64,000 nucleotides of DNA, from contig NZ_FOHX01000019.1 of the NCBI RefSeq assembly GCF_900111685.1, positions 134,124-198,123 of the forward strand, in the 5' to 3' direction. Source of the DNA: Nonomuraea wenchangensis (lineage in GTDB: Bacteria; Actinomycetota; Actinomycetes; Streptosporangiales; Streptosporangiaceae). Position numbers and translations under genes: made by a program. Below are positions 44,800 through 54,800 of this stretch, in pieces (within the stretch, counting starts at the first letter, position 1; each line of letters starts with the position of its first letter). The notes under the pieces are model-generated. The model was not told where the DNA came from, did no database searches, and saw only the letters and a list, made by a program, of their open reading frames with translations.

Positions 44800-45856
44800 C
44801 CCCCAGATAGGCGTCCCGCTCCACCGCGAACCTGACCGGGTCCAGTTCCCTCCGCTCGGCCCGCAGATGGAGGATGGTCAGCTCGGTCGCGGCCTGCTGG
44901 TAGTCGCTCATGGCCCGGCCGAGACCCGCCCGCCTGGCCCATTTGCGGGCCGCCTTACGCGCGGGGAGCGTGGTGAGCATCCGTACGTCGGCGTCGGAGA
45001 TCAGCCCGGTGGGCTGGTAGATCGGCAGGTAGAGGGCCATCTTGCCGACGAGGTGGCGGCGCTCGTTCACGGTCACGACGACCAGCACGACCAGCGTCGC
45101 CATGATCACCAGGTAGGCGCCGCCCAGCCAGGTGAGCGAGCCCGTGCTGGCGGCGCCGTTCCACAGCGCGTGCAGGAAGACGGCGCCGAGGTAGCCCAGC
45201 GGGATCATGGCGTACCGGAAGGTCGTGCGGCGGGTGATCGCGTAGGCGACGCCGAGGCCGATCAGCGAGGTGTAGATCGGATGGCCGAGCGGGTCGATCA
45301 GCCCCCGCACCACGAAGAGCTGGATCGCCGCCCCCGGCCCGTCCGCGCCGAACGCGAGCAGGTAGTAGCCGACGTTCTCCACGGCGGCGAAGCCGAGGCC
45401 GGCCATGGAGGCGTACACGATGCCGTCGGTCAGGTTGTCGATCTCCTGGCGGCGGCGCAGGAGCAGCAGCAGGGCCGCGCCCTTGAGCGCCTCCTCGATC
45501 ACGGGGGCGAGGTAGACGGTGCCGATGCTCTCGGCGACCGCGGAGCCGTAGCCGGTCTTCACCCACTCCTGGCCGACGAAGGTCAGGGCGATGCCGAGGA
45601 CGATCGCCACCCCCGCGCCCCACGCGAACGCGAAGGCGAGGTGCAGCTTCGGCTCCGGCTCCAGCCGGTCGAGGGAGAGCACGGCGGCGAGCAGCACCGG
45701 CAGGGGCGCGAACGCGAGCAGCACGGACAGCCCGAATCCGACGGGACCGCCCGCGGCCAGCATGACCGCCAGCGTGACCAGCGCCAGGAGCCCGGAGACG
45801 ACCAGACCGATCAGCAAAGCCTTGCTGGGGCGCTGCGCGAGCGTCGGTGCTGTCAT
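44774..45856 (-). CDS. PrsW-family intramembrane metalloprotease
   Basis: A 360-residue protein with about eight membrane segments and the PrsW active-site motifs: E121-E122-x2-K125 (VIEEALKG), GFAAVENVGY, DPLGHPIYTSLIGLG and LHALWNGA. PrsW in Bacillus cleaves the anti-sigma factor RsiW. Actinobacterial homologues are common, but their substrates are unknown; no anti-sigma gene is next to it. A C-terminal cytoplasmic tail of about 75 residues is charged. The ATG at 45856 is chosen over an upstream in-frame ATG because the membrane region starts soon after it. Confidence 0.92.
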   Translation of the reverse strand: MTAPTLAQRPSKALLIGLVVSGLLALVTLAVMLAAGGPVGFGLSVLLAFAPLPVLLAAVLSLDRLEPEPKLHLAFAFAWGAGVAIVLGIALTFVGQEWVKTGYGSAVAESIGTVYLAPVIEEALKGAALLLLLRRRQEIDNLTDGIVYASMAGLGFAAVENVGYYLLAFGADGPGAAIQLFVVRGLIDPLGHPIYTSLIGLGVAYAITRRTTFRYAMIPLGYLGAVFLHALWNGAASTGSLTWLGGAYLVIMATLVVLVVVTVNERRHLVGKMALYLPIYQPTGLISDADVRMLTTLPARKAARKWARRAGLGRAMSDYQQAATELTILHLRAERRELDPVRFAVERDAYLGVMAQARRW

Positions 45857-45914
45857 GGTGGTGCCTCTCTTCCCTTCGGTCCGCCCACTATGCGCCCCCG
45901 GCATCGACAAGCAC

Positions 45915-47126
45915 TTAACGGCTGCTTGATTCCCGGTAGTACGGGTCCGCCACCGAAGCCTCACCGTCTGTGTACGAATACACCTCCTTGCCGGAGATGA
46001 ACACCCTCAGCGCCCGGCTCATCACGTCCAGGGGGTCGCCGGACCAGATCACCACGTCGCTGTCGAGCCCCGGGCGCAACGCGCCGACCCGGTCGGCGAG
46101 ACCCATGATGCGGGCCGGGTTGACGGTGATCGAGCGCAGCGCCTCGGCCGCGTCGAGCCCTTCCTTAACCGCGAGCGTGGCCTGGTGGACGAGGAAGTGG
46201 ATCGGCACCACGGGATGGTCGGTGGTGATCGCCAGCTCGACGCCCGCCCGCGCGAGCACGCCGGGGTTGCGCAGCGAGCGCTGACGCAGCTCGACCTTCG
46301 ACCGGCTGGTGAACAGCGGGCCGATGATCACCGGCACGTTCCGCTCGGCCAGGACGTCGGCCAGCAGGTGCCCCTCGGTGCCGTGGTTGATGATCAGCCG
46401 GTAGCCGAACTCGTCGGCCAGGCGCAGCGCGGTGGCGATGTCGTCGGCCCGGTGCGTGTGCTGGCACCAGGGCAGCTCGCCGTCGAGCACGCGGACGAGG
46501 ATCTCCATCGTGCCGTCGCGGTCGAACGGCTTGTCCTCGCGGGCCGCCGCGTCCTTCCTGGCCCGGTAGTCCTGGGCCTTCATGAACGCGTCGCGGATCA
46601 CCGCGGCGACGCCCTGACGGGTGGAGGGCAGCTTCTTCTGGTCGCCGTACACGCGCTTGGGGTTCTCGCCGAGCGCGCTCTTGACGCTCGCCGGCTCCTT
46701 GACCAGCATCTCGTCGACGGACCTGCCCCAGCACTTGACGGCGACGGTCTGGCCGCCGATCGGGTTGCCGGAGCCGGGCTTGATCACCACGGTGGTGACG
46801 CCGCCGGACAGGGCGTCGGCGAAGGCCAGGTCCGCGGGGTTGATCGCGTCGAGCGCGCGCAGGCGGGCGCCGTTGGGGTCGGTCATCTCGTTGGTGTCAC
46901 TGCCGGCCCACCCTTCGGCCTCCTCGTGCACGCCGAGGTGGCCGTGGGCCTCGACGAACCCGGGCAGCACCCACGCGCCCGCGGCGTCCACGACCGTGCA
47001 GTCCTCGGGGATCCGCACGTCCGCGCCGACCTCGGCGATCTTCCCGTTCGTGATGAGGACGGTGCCGCCGTCGATGGGGTCGCCGTCAACCGGTACGACA
47101 TATCCGCTGGTAATAGCAAGGTTCAC
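45915..47126 (-). CDS. Amidohydrolase-family metal-dependent hydrolase
   Basis: A 403-residue imidazolonepropionase-like hydrolase with the metal-site motifs HGHLG (in VEAHGHLG), CQHTHR, NHGTEGH and TTDHPVVP, and a beta-sandwich end carrying the PGLDSDVVIW signature. The family cleaves cyclic or peptide-like amide bonds; the substrate is unknown. The GTG at 47126 is used because NLAITSGYVVP is the usual first strand. No ribosome site precedes it; GATAAGTT just upstream could be a -10 box for a leaderless mRNA. It is divergent from a SnoaL-like gene with a 37-bp gap. Confidence 0.9.
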   Translation of the reverse strand: MNLAITSGYVVPVDGDPIDGGTVLITNGKIAEVGADVRIPEDCTVVDAAGAWVLPGFVEAHGHLGVHEEAEGWAGSDTNEMTDPNGARLRALDAINPADLAFADALSGGVTTVVIKPGSGNPIGGQTVAVKCWGRSVDEMLVKEPASVKSALGENPKRVYGDQKKLPSTRQGVAAVIRDAFMKAQDYRARKDAAAREDKPFDRDGTMEILVRVLDGELPWCQHTHRADDIATALRLADEFGYRLIINHGTEGHLLADVLAERNVPVIIGPLFTSRSKVELRQRSLRNPGVLARAGVELAITTDHPVVPIHFLVHQATLAVKEGLDAAEALRSITVNPARIMGLADRVGALRPGLDSDVVIWSGDPLDVMSRALRVFISGKEVYSYTDGEASVADPYYRESSSR

Positions 47127-47163
47127 GATTTGTAACTTATCGGTATGGGGGTAGGGACCCCAC

Positions 47164-47562
47164 ATGATCGTGGAACTGTATCGACGATGGCTGCTCGACA
47201 TGTGGAACGGCGACTTCGCGCTCGCCCATGAGCTGGTCACCCCCGGTTTCGTCGGACACTGGCCCGGCATGGACGTGCACGGCCCCGACGGGCTGGCCGA
47301 GGCGCTGCGGCAGGGACACGCGCCGTTCGAGAACGTCACGCTCACGCTCGACGTGGGGCCGATCGCGGACGGGGACCAGGTCGCGGCGCGGTGGACGTTC
47401 GCCGGGACGTACCAGGGCGGTATGCCCGGCGCGACCGCCGAGCCGGGCACCAGGATCGCCTTCAGCGGGCACGACCTCCTGCGGGCCGAGAACGGCAGGT
47501 TCGCCGAATACTGGGTGATCTCCGATGTCCAGACGCTCAACCGTCAGCTAGAGATAGGGTGA
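47164..47562 (+). CDS. SnoaL-like (NTF2-fold) protein
   Basis: A 132-residue protein with the NTF2/SnoaL cone fold: an N-terminal helix (YRRWLLDMWNGDFALAHELV), then FVGHWPG, GDQVAARWTFAGTYQG and FAEYWVISDVQTLNRQL. Such proteins are small-molecule cyclases, hydrolases or binding proteins. No polyketide cluster is near, so a stand-alone ester cyclase-like protein is the best label. It is followed 29 bp later by a PNPOx-fold gene on the same strand. Confidence 0.87.
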   Translation: MIVELYRRWLLDMWNGDFALAHELVTPGFVGHWPGMDVHGPDGLAEALRQGHAPFENVTLTLDVGPIADGDQVAARWTFAGTYQGGMPGATAEPGTRIAFSGHDLLRAENGRFAEYWVISDVQTLNRQLEIG

Positions 47563-47591
47563 TATCTCCGCAATCCGGACGGGGGTGGCAG

Positions 47592-48074
47592 GTGTCGGAG
47601 CAGTACGCACCGGGCACGGACCCGGCGTTCCGCTCGCTCGCCGACGACGAGCTCTCGGCGCTGCTCGGCCGGCAACGCTTCGGCGCGCTGGCCACCGGCG
47701 ACGACGGGAGCGGCCGCCCCCAGCTGTCCACCGTGCTGTACCGGTGGGACGCCGAACAGCGCGTCGTCCGCATCGCGACCCTCGCCGACCGCGCCAAGGT
47801 GCACCGGCTCCACCGGGACCCGCGCTGCGCACTGTACGTCGCCAGCGACGGCTTCGACGCGTACGCGGTGGCCGAGGGCTCGGCGGAGCTGTCACCGGTG
47901 ACCAGCGAGCCGGGGGACGAGGTGGGCAGGGAACTGCTCGCCATGCAGGCGGGGCTGGCCGACCCGGCGGACGAGGGGGCGTTCCTGCGCCGGATGGTCG
48001 CCGACCGGCGGCTGGTGATCCGGATCAGGGCGGCACGCCTCTACGGGACGGCACTCGCGCCCGCGCCCGCGTAG
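47592..48074 (+). CDS. PNPOx-fold F420/FMN-dependent oxidoreductase-like protein
   Basis: A 160-residue split-barrel protein: RFGALATGDDGSGRPQLSTVLYRWD, then VVRIATLADRAKVHRLHRDPRCAL and YAVAEGSAEL. This matches the Rv1155-like PPOX class seen in actinobacteria, many of which use F420. The GTG at 47592 is preceded by GGGGGTGG. It may be co-transcribed with the SnoaL-like gene and it converges on the HPP gene with an 11-bp gap. Confidence 0.88.
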   Translation: MSEQYAPGTDPAFRSLADDELSALLGRQRFGALATGDDGSGRPQLSTVLYRWDAEQRVVRIATLADRAKVHRLHRDPRCALYVASDGFDAYAVAEGSAELSPVTSEPGDEVGRELLAMQAGLADPADEGAFLRRMVADRRLVIRIRAARLYGTALAPAPA

Positions 48075-48085
48075 CCGGCTCGCGG

Positions 48086-48661
48086 TCAGTCGTCCGGCGG
48101 CGCGTTCTTCGCGTGCTTGCGCCACACCGGATAGGGCAGGCCGGCCCCCCGGTTGATGACGAAGCCCTGAAGGACGATGACGCACACCGCGACCATCATG
48201 ATCAGCAGGTGGACAGGGGTCCGGATCAGGCCCAGCGAGACGATCAGGGTGGTGGCGCCGGCCGGCGGATGCGCCGCCTGGAAGACCGGCATCAGCCCGC
48301 AGGTCAGGCCGAGCGCGATGGCGCAGGCCAGGATCCGCTGCCAGTCGATCTTCTCCAGGTCGGGCGGCACGTTGAGCAGGCCGGTGACCGCCAGCGAGAA
48401 CCATCCGGCCAGCACGCCGATCAGGTGCCCGACGAAGGCGTTGTGCGGCGCGGACGCGGCCGCCAGCGGCGTGAAGAAGAGCAGGAAGGCCGTGGGTCCC
48501 AGGGACGGGAAGACGAACGGTGCGTCGGTGTTGTAGGCGATGATCGCCATGAGGAAGATCGAGATGAAGCTGTTGACGCCCGTGTAGAGCGAACGCACCA
48601 CCCACTTGGGATACCGCTCCTCCAGCGACTCCAGATGGTAGGGCTTCGCCCCGCGGGTCAT
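48086..48661 (-). CDS. HPP-family membrane protein, last gene of the nar operon
   Basis: A 191-residue protein with four to five membrane helices and the hallmark HPPAGATTL (in FQAAHPPAGATTL). An HPP-domain protein of plants and cyanobacteria has been shown to carry nitrite. Its ATG overlaps the narI stop in ATGA, so it is translationally coupled to the nitrate reductase. That makes a role in nitrate or nitrite movement likely here, although this is inference. Confidence 0.9.
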   Translation of the reverse strand: MTRGAKPYHLESLEERYPKWVVRSLYTGVNSFISIFLMAIIAYNTDAPFVFPSLGPTAFLLFFTPLAAASAPHNAFVGHLIGVLAGWFSLAVTGLLNVPPDLEKIDWQRILACAIALGLTCGLMPVFQAAHPPAGATTLIVSLGLIRTPVHLLIMMVAVCVIVLQGFVINRGAGLPYPVWRKHAKNAPPDD

Positions 48662-49392
48662 ACGTCGCTCCGCTTCCACCCCGGCCGGAGCGCGGCGGTG
48701 CCGATGTTGCGCGGGTCGCGGGCGCGGTAGACGATGTACGGCCTGAACAGATACTGCACGGGCGCGGCGAACGCGTGGACCAGCCGGGTGAACGGCACGA
48801 TCGCGAACAACAGCAGCCCGGAGATCGCGTGGATCCGATACTCGATCGGCGTGCGCGCCATGAGCGCCACGTCGGGCTGGAACACGAACAGGCTGCGCGC
48901 CCAGGGCGAGACGTCGATCCGGTAGTTGTAGTGCAGCGTCGAGGTGTTGATCAGCGTGGTGGCCAGCCCGAGCGACAGCGCGGCGAGCAGGAAGATGTAC
49001 ATGATCTTGTCGTTGACGGTCGTGGCCAGGAAGACCGGCCCGGTGGTGCGCCGCCGCCAGACGAGCAGCGCGATGCCCGCGTAGGTGAGCACGCCGGCGG
49101 CGGCGCCGAGCGAGAGCGCCATGAAGCTGTAGGCCGTCTCGCTGACCCCCAGCGCGGCGGTCCAGCTCGCCGGGATGAACAGGCCGAGCAGGTGGCCCAT
49201 CAGCACGATGAGCAGCCCGATGTGGAACATCGGGCTGCCCCACCGCAGCAGCCGCGACTCGTACAGCTCCGACGAGCGGGTCGTCCAGCCGAACTTGTCG
49301 TAGCGGTAGCGCCAGATGAGGCCGGTGACGAGGACCGCCACGGCGATGTAGGGGAACGCCCCCCACAGGAAGACGTCGATGGGCGAGATCAC
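48658..49392 (-). CDS. narI: Respiratory nitrate reductase gamma subunit (NarI)
   Basis: A 244-residue cytochrome b subunit with five membrane helices. The haem ligands are H57 and H67 (in SPMFHIGLLIVLMGHLLG) and H187 and H205 (in RIHAISG and RLVHAF); these spacings match the E. coli enzyme. It passes electrons from menaquinol to NarH. The GTG at 49392 overlaps the narJ stop in GTGA. Confidence 0.96.
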   Translation of the reverse strand: MISPIDVFLWGAFPYIAVAVLVTGLIWRYRYDKFGWTTRSSELYESRLLRWGSPMFHIGLLIVLMGHLLGLFIPASWTAALGVSETAYSFMALSLGAAAGVLTYAGIALLVWRRRTTGPVFLATTVNDKIMYIFLLAALSLGLATTLINTSTLHYNYRIDVSPWARSLFVFQPDVALMARTPIEYRIHAISGLLLFAIVPFTRLVHAFAAPVQYLFRPYIVYRARDPRNIGTAALRPGWKRSDV

Positions 49393-50069
49393 TGGAGACC
49401 TCCTGGGGTGGCGACGGGGTGCGACGAGGGGAGTCCGACGGCGCTCAGCCCGACCAGTTCGGGGCCGACGCCGGGCGGGCGGCGGGCCATCCTGGCAGCC
49501 TCCTCGGCGGTGCGCGGCGAGGCGCCGGGCAGCGTGCCGCACACCGCTTCGAGCAGCCGGGCGTACGGCGTGGCCGCTTTGACCAGGGAAAACTTCAGCA
49601 GTTCGAGCCCGGCCCGGTGCTCCTGGAGCAGGTTCGTGCCGTCCTCGCGCTCCAGGGTCGCGTACTCCAGGACGACGGGCAGGTAGTCGGGCAGCTCGTC
49701 GCTGCCCGGCGGCGTCAGGCCGTGCGCCCGGTATCGCTCCTTGATCGCGGCGAGGGAGAACCCGCGGCGGCGGGTGTCGCCGTCGCTCCACCAGGTCAGG
49801 TGCAGCGAGCGGCGGTTGCGCAGGTCGAAGACCGCCACGTAGTGCTCCTCGGCCCGCAGCGGATCCTGGCCCGCCAGGTGCTCGGCGAACGCGGCGACGG
49901 CCGCCACCGGCGGATGCGCGCCGGTCTCGGCGAGCGCGGCCCTGATCAGCGGCAGCCGGTCGAACAACGCCTGGTCGGGGTAGCGCAGGCACAGCCCGGC
50001 CGCCCGGCGCACCACGGCCACACCGTCAGCGGACAGCGAGGAGCGCCGCGAGGTCCACGGTGGCTTCAT
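49389..50069 (-). CDS. narJ: Nitrate reductase assembly chaperone (NarJ)
   Basis: A 226-residue helical chaperone of the TorD/NarJ group with LRYPDQALFDRLPLIRAAL, HYVAVFDLRNRRSLHLTWW and LPDYLPVVLEY. NarJ helps insert the molybdenum cofactor in NarG and assemble NarGH before membrane docking. Its ATG shares an A with the narH stop (TGATG). Confidence 0.95.
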   Translation of the reverse strand: MKPPWTSRRSSLSADGVAVVRRAAGLCLRYPDQALFDRLPLIRAALAETGAHPPVAAVAAFAEHLAGQDPLRAEEHYVAVFDLRNRRSLHLTWWSDGDTRRRGFSLAAIKERYRAHGLTPPGSDELPDYLPVVLEYATLEREDGTNLLQEHRAGLELLKFSLVKAATPYARLLEAVCGTLPGASPRTAEEAARMARRPPGVGPELVGLSAVGLPSSHPVATPGGLQ

Positions 50070-51832
50070 CACGACTCTCCGCGCTCGTGTCGCTCGCTGA
50101 TCTCGCCCGGTTCCGCGCCCAGCCCCTCGCCCTTGTCCACCCGGCCGCCCCGGTGGCCGTCGCCGCCTTTCGACCGGTACGGGAACAGCCCCTCGGGAAG
50201 GCCGCGGCCGTCCCAGTTGAGCAGGTTGATCCGGCCCCGGTGGCCGCCGGTCTCGGCGGCCTCCTCCGAGGTCTGGCGTTCGCGCAGGCCGTGGAAGGTC
50301 TCCACGGACAGGGGCGCGGGCCGGCCGGACGCCTCGCCGAACGGCCCCGACGACTCGGTGCCGCCCATCCCGGGGCCGCCCTCGTAGTCGAGGCTGCATC
50401 CGCTCAGCGCGGTCTCCTCCAGGTTCCGTACGTCTCCGGCGGCGGTGGTCGGGATGACGTAGCGTTCCTCGTACTTGGCCAGGGCGAGCAGCCGGAACAT
50501 GCCGTCCAGCTTCTCGACGTCGAAGCCGACCGAGGCGGCGATCTCCGGGTCGACCGGCTCGCCGAGGTTGATCCGCCGCCGGTGGGAGCGCATCGCGGCC
50601 AGCCGGCGCAGCGCCAGCTCGACGGGGGCCGGGTCGCCCGCCGTGAAGAGCTCGGCCAGGTAGGAGACCGGGATGCGGAGCGTGTCGATCGCGCCGAACA
50701 GGTTGAGGTGGTCCTCGCCGTCGTGGCCGGAGGCGGTGATCGCCTCCACCACGGGCGACAGCGGGGGCACGTACCAGACCATCGGCAGCGTGCGGTACTC
50801 CGGATGCAGCGGCAGCGCCACGCCGTAGGTGGCGATCAGGTCGTAGACGGGCGAGCGGCGGGCCGCCTGGATCCAGTCGTGCGGGATGCCCGCCGCCTCG
50901 GCGGCGCGCCGGACCTCCGGGTCGTGCGGGTTCAGGAACAGGTCGAGCTGCGCCGGGTAGAGGTCCTGCTCGCGCGGGGTGGCCGCGGCGGCCGGCGCCC
51001 GGTCGGCGTCGTAGAGCAGCACGCCGATGTAGCGCAACCGGCCGACGCACGTCTCGGAGCAGACGGTGGGCTGGCCGACCTCGATGCGCGGGAAGCAGAA
51101 GGTGCACTTCTCGGCCTTGCCGGTGCGGTGGTTGAAGTACATCTTCTTGTACGGGCAGCCCGTGACGCACATCCGCCAGCCGCGGCAGCGGTCCTGGTCG
51201 ACCAGCACGATCCCGTCCTCCAGGCGCTTGTAGAGCGCGCCGGACGGGCAGGAGGCCACGCAGGACGGGTTGATGCAGTGCTCGCAGATGCGCGGCAGGT
51301 AGAACATGAAGGTCTGTTCGAGCTCCATGCGCACCTTGTCCTGGATGCGCTGCAGGACGACGTCGTCGGCCTCGTGCTCCGGCATGCCGCCCAGGTTGTC
51401 GTCCCAGTTGGCCGACCAGGTGATGTTGTCCATCCGCTTGCCGCTGATGAGCGAGCGGGGCGCCGCCACCGGGAAGTCGTCACCGGCGGGCGTGTCGAAC
51501 AGGGCGTTGTAGTCGTAGGTCCACGGCTCGTAGTAGTCGCGGATGTTCGGCAGCAGCGGGTTGGCGAAGAGGCTGGCCAACCGCCGCGCCCGGCCGCCCG
51601 CCTTGGGGACCAGCCGGCCCCGCGCGGTCAGCTTCCAGCCGCCCCGCCAGCGTTCCTGGTCCTCGTAGCGGCGCGGATAGCCCTGACCGGGGCGCGTCTC
51701 CACGTTGTTGAACCACACGTACTCGACGCCGGGACGGCTCGTCCACGTCTGCTTGCAGGTGACCGAGCAGGTGTGGCACCCGATGCACTTGTCGAGGTTC
51801 ATCACCATGCAGATCTGGGCCATGACGCGCAT
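50069..51832 (-). CDS. narH: Respiratory nitrate reductase beta subunit (NarH)
   Basis: A 587-residue iron-sulfur protein with four cysteine clusters: CIGCHTCSVTC, CEHCINPSCVASC, CRGWRMCVTGC and CSETC. The third has Trp in place of a cysteine (RGWRMC) and so should hold a 3Fe-4S centre, with 4Fe-4S centres in the others. It carries electrons from NarI to NarG. The ATG at 51832 is coupled to the narG stop by TGATG. The last about 90 residues are low-complexity and charged. Confidence 0.96.
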   Translation of the reverse strand: MRVMAQICMVMNLDKCIGCHTCSVTCKQTWTSRPGVEYVWFNNVETRPGQGYPRRYEDQERWRGGWKLTARGRLVPKAGGRARRLASLFANPLLPNIRDYYEPWTYDYNALFDTPAGDDFPVAAPRSLISGKRMDNITWSANWDDNLGGMPEHEADDVVLQRIQDKVRMELEQTFMFYLPRICEHCINPSCVASCPSGALYKRLEDGIVLVDQDRCRGWRMCVTGCPYKKMYFNHRTGKAEKCTFCFPRIEVGQPTVCSETCVGRLRYIGVLLYDADRAPAAAATPREQDLYPAQLDLFLNPHDPEVRRAAEAAGIPHDWIQAARRSPVYDLIATYGVALPLHPEYRTLPMVWYVPPLSPVVEAITASGHDGEDHLNLFGAIDTLRIPVSYLAELFTAGDPAPVELALRRLAAMRSHRRRINLGEPVDPEIAASVGFDVEKLDGMFRLLALAKYEERYVIPTTAAGDVRNLEETALSGCSLDYEGGPGMGGTESSGPFGEASGRPAPLSVETFHGLRERQTSEEAAETGGHRGRINLLNWDGRGLPEGLFPYRSKGGDGHRGGRVDKGEGLGAEPGEISERHERGES

Positions 51833-54800
51833 CAGTACTCGACCTTCTGTGCCCGCCGCCGGATCACCGTGACCTCGTCACGCTGGGTGCCCACCGGGCC
51901 CATGTAGTTGGGGAAGAAGGAGAGCTGGGCGTACCCGCCGATGAAATGGGTGGGTTTGACGAGCACCCGGGTCAGCGAGTTGTGGATGCCGCCCCGCCGT
52001 CCGGTCGTCTCGCTCTTCGGGACGGCGATGACGCGGTCCTGGGCGTGGTGCATGTAGACCGTCCCCGCCGGCATCCGGTAGGACACGATGGCCCGGGCGA
52101 CCACCACGCCGTTGCGGTTGACCGCCTCGATCCAGTCGTTGTCGGCGACGCCGATGGCCTCGGCGTCCTGCGGGCTGATCCAGATGACCTGACCGCCCCG
52201 CGACAGCGAGAGCATGATGAGGTTGTCCTGGTACTCGGAGTGGATGGACCACTTGTTGTGCGGTGTGAGGTAGCGCACGGTCACCTCGCGCGCGCCGTCC
52301 GGGCCGAGGACGGGCTCCCCGAACAGCCGGTGCATGTTCAGCGGCGGCCGGTACGTCGGCAGGTTCTCCCCCAGCTCGGCGACCCATTCGTGGTCGAGGA
52401 AGAAGTGCATGCGGCCGGTCAGGGTGTGCCAGGGCTTGCCGTGCTCGGTGTTGATGGTGAAGGCGCTGTACTGGCGTTCGGCGGTCTCGATGCCCGCCCA
52501 TTCGGGGCTGGTGATGGTGGTCTGCGGATGCGCCTGGGTGGCGGCGTAGTTGATGCGGAGCCCGGCGTCGGCGGCGGCGAGCCCGGCCAGCCCCCCGCTG
52601 CCGCCCACCTTCCTGGCCAGGGTGCGGAACCCCTGGTCGGCGAGCCGCCCGTTCGTCGACCCGGACAGCGCCAGGATCGCCTCGCACGCCTTCTTGCCGG
52701 TGTCGATCAGCGGCAGGCCGTCGGCCGGGCCGCCGCGTGCGACGCCGTTCGCCAGTCCGAGTTGCCTGATCTCGTGGTCCACCTGGTAGGTGACGCCCTT
52801 GCAGGGCACGCCCTTGGACGCGGCGAGCGGGCCGAGGGTGCGCATCTGGGCGGAGATCGCCGTGTAGTCCCGCTCGACGATGGCCATGCTCGGCATGGTC
52901 CTGCCGGGGACCGGGGTCGATCCGTCGGTCCGCCAGTCCCGCGCGGTGCCCGCCGGGACGCCCAGCTCTCCGGGCGTGTCGTGCTGGAAGGGCGTGGCCA
53001 CCAGGTCGTGCCGGGTGCCCAGATGCCGGCCGGCCAGCTCGGACACGACGTCGGCGATGTCGTTGAAGATCTCGAAGTCGGTGCGGGCCTGCCAGGGCGG
53101 CTCCACCGCCGGGTTGAACGAGTGCACGTACGGGTGCATGTCGGTCGAGTTCAGATCGTGTTTCTCGTACCAGGTCGCGGCCGGCAGCACGATGTCGGAC
53201 AGCAGGGTCGTGGACGTCATCCGGAAGTCCAGCGAGAGCAGCAGGTCGAGCTTGCCCTCGGGCGCGGGGTCGCGCCAGCGCACGTCGCGCGGCCTGACCT
53301 CCTCCGGCGCCTCGGTGGCCCGAAGGTTGCTGTGCGTGCCCAGCAGGTGGCGCTGGAAGTACTCGGCTCCCTTGGCGGACGAGCCCAGCAGGTTGGCTCG
53401 CCACGCGATGAGGATGCGTGGCCAGTTGTCCGGATGGTCCGGGTCCTCGGCGCAGAACTTCAGCCGGCCCGCCGCCAGCTCCCCCGCGATATGCTCGCCC
53501 GGGTCCCGGCCGGAGGCGCGGGCCTCGTCGGCCAGGTCCAGCGGGTTGCGGTCGAAGGTCGGGTAGGAGGGCATCCAGCCGAGCCGGGCCGACTGGGCCA
53601 GGATGTCGACCGCCGTCATGCCCGCGAAGTGTCCCTTGCCGAGCGGCGAGGCCAGGGCGTCGGCGCGGAAGTGGTCGTAGCGCCACTGGTCGGTGTTGAG
53701 GAAGTAGAAGCCGGTGCCGATCATCTGCCTGCTCGGCCGCTTCCAGTCGTTCGCGGTGGCGAGCGTGGTCCAGCCGGTGAGCGGGCGGCACTTCTCCTGG
53801 CCGACGTAGTGGGCCCAGCCGCCGCCGTTGCGTCCGATGCAGCCGGTGATCAGCAGCAGCGTGATGAAGTTGCGGTACGTGGTCTCCGAATGGAACCAGT
53901 GGTTGGTGCCGGCGCCCATGAGGATCATGCACCGGCCGTCGGTGCTCTCGGCGGTCATGGCGAACTCGCGGGCGGTCCTGATCGCCGCGGCGGCCGGCAC
54001 CGAGGTGATCGACTCCTGCCAGGCCGGGGTGCCCGGTGAGGCCGCGTCGTCGTAGCCGGTCGGCCAGTCGCCGGGCAGGCCGTCCCTGCCGACGCCGTAG
54101 CGGGCCAGCATCAGGTCGTACACGGTGGTGACCAGCGGGCCGCCGGGCGTCAGCCGCCGGGCGGGGACGCCGCGCCGGAGCACCGCCCCCGAGCCGTCGG
54201 CGGTGTCGAACCGGGGCAGCAGCACCTCGGCGCCCACGGCGTCGGGCAGTCCGTACAGGGTGAGCCGGGGCAGGACGCCGCCGAGGTCGAGGTTCCAGCG
54301 TCCGTCCTCGTGCGACCAGCGGTCGGCGACGGAGCCGGAGGGGACGACCACGTCGCCGGTGGCCTCGTCCAGCAGCACGGTGCGCCACTCGGCGTTCTCG
54401 GCCGCGGCGTGCCTGCCGCCGAGGTCGGTGGCGCGCAGGAACCGCCCCGGGACGTACGCGCCGTCCTTCTCCTCCAGCCGGACGAGGAACGGCATGTCGG
54501 TGAAGCGGCGCACATAGTCGAGGAAGTAGGGCACCTGCCGCTCGACGAAGCACTCGCGCAGGATCACCTGGCCCATCGCATGGGCCAGCGCGCCGTCGGT
54601 GCCGGGATGGGGATGCAGCCAGTCGTCGGCGAACTTGCTGTTGTCGGCGTAGTCCGGCGAGACCACGACCACCTTCTGACCGTTGTAGCGGGCCTCCACC
54701 ATCCAGTGCGCATCGGGCGTGCGGGTGACGGGGACGTTGGAGCCCCACATCATCAGGTAGGCCGCGTCCCACCAGTCGCCGGACACCGGCACGTCGGTCT

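Noticed and set aside
30188..48074. A secondary-metabolite or degradation cluster (dehalogenase, SnoaL-like, PhzF, MFS exporters)
   Set aside because: These genes are scattered among unrelated housekeeping genes, with no core synthase and no shared operon.
51946..54039. Long plus-strand open frame opposite narG
   Set aside because: narG has full cofactor motifs on the other strand; the antisense frame is composition-biased without domains.
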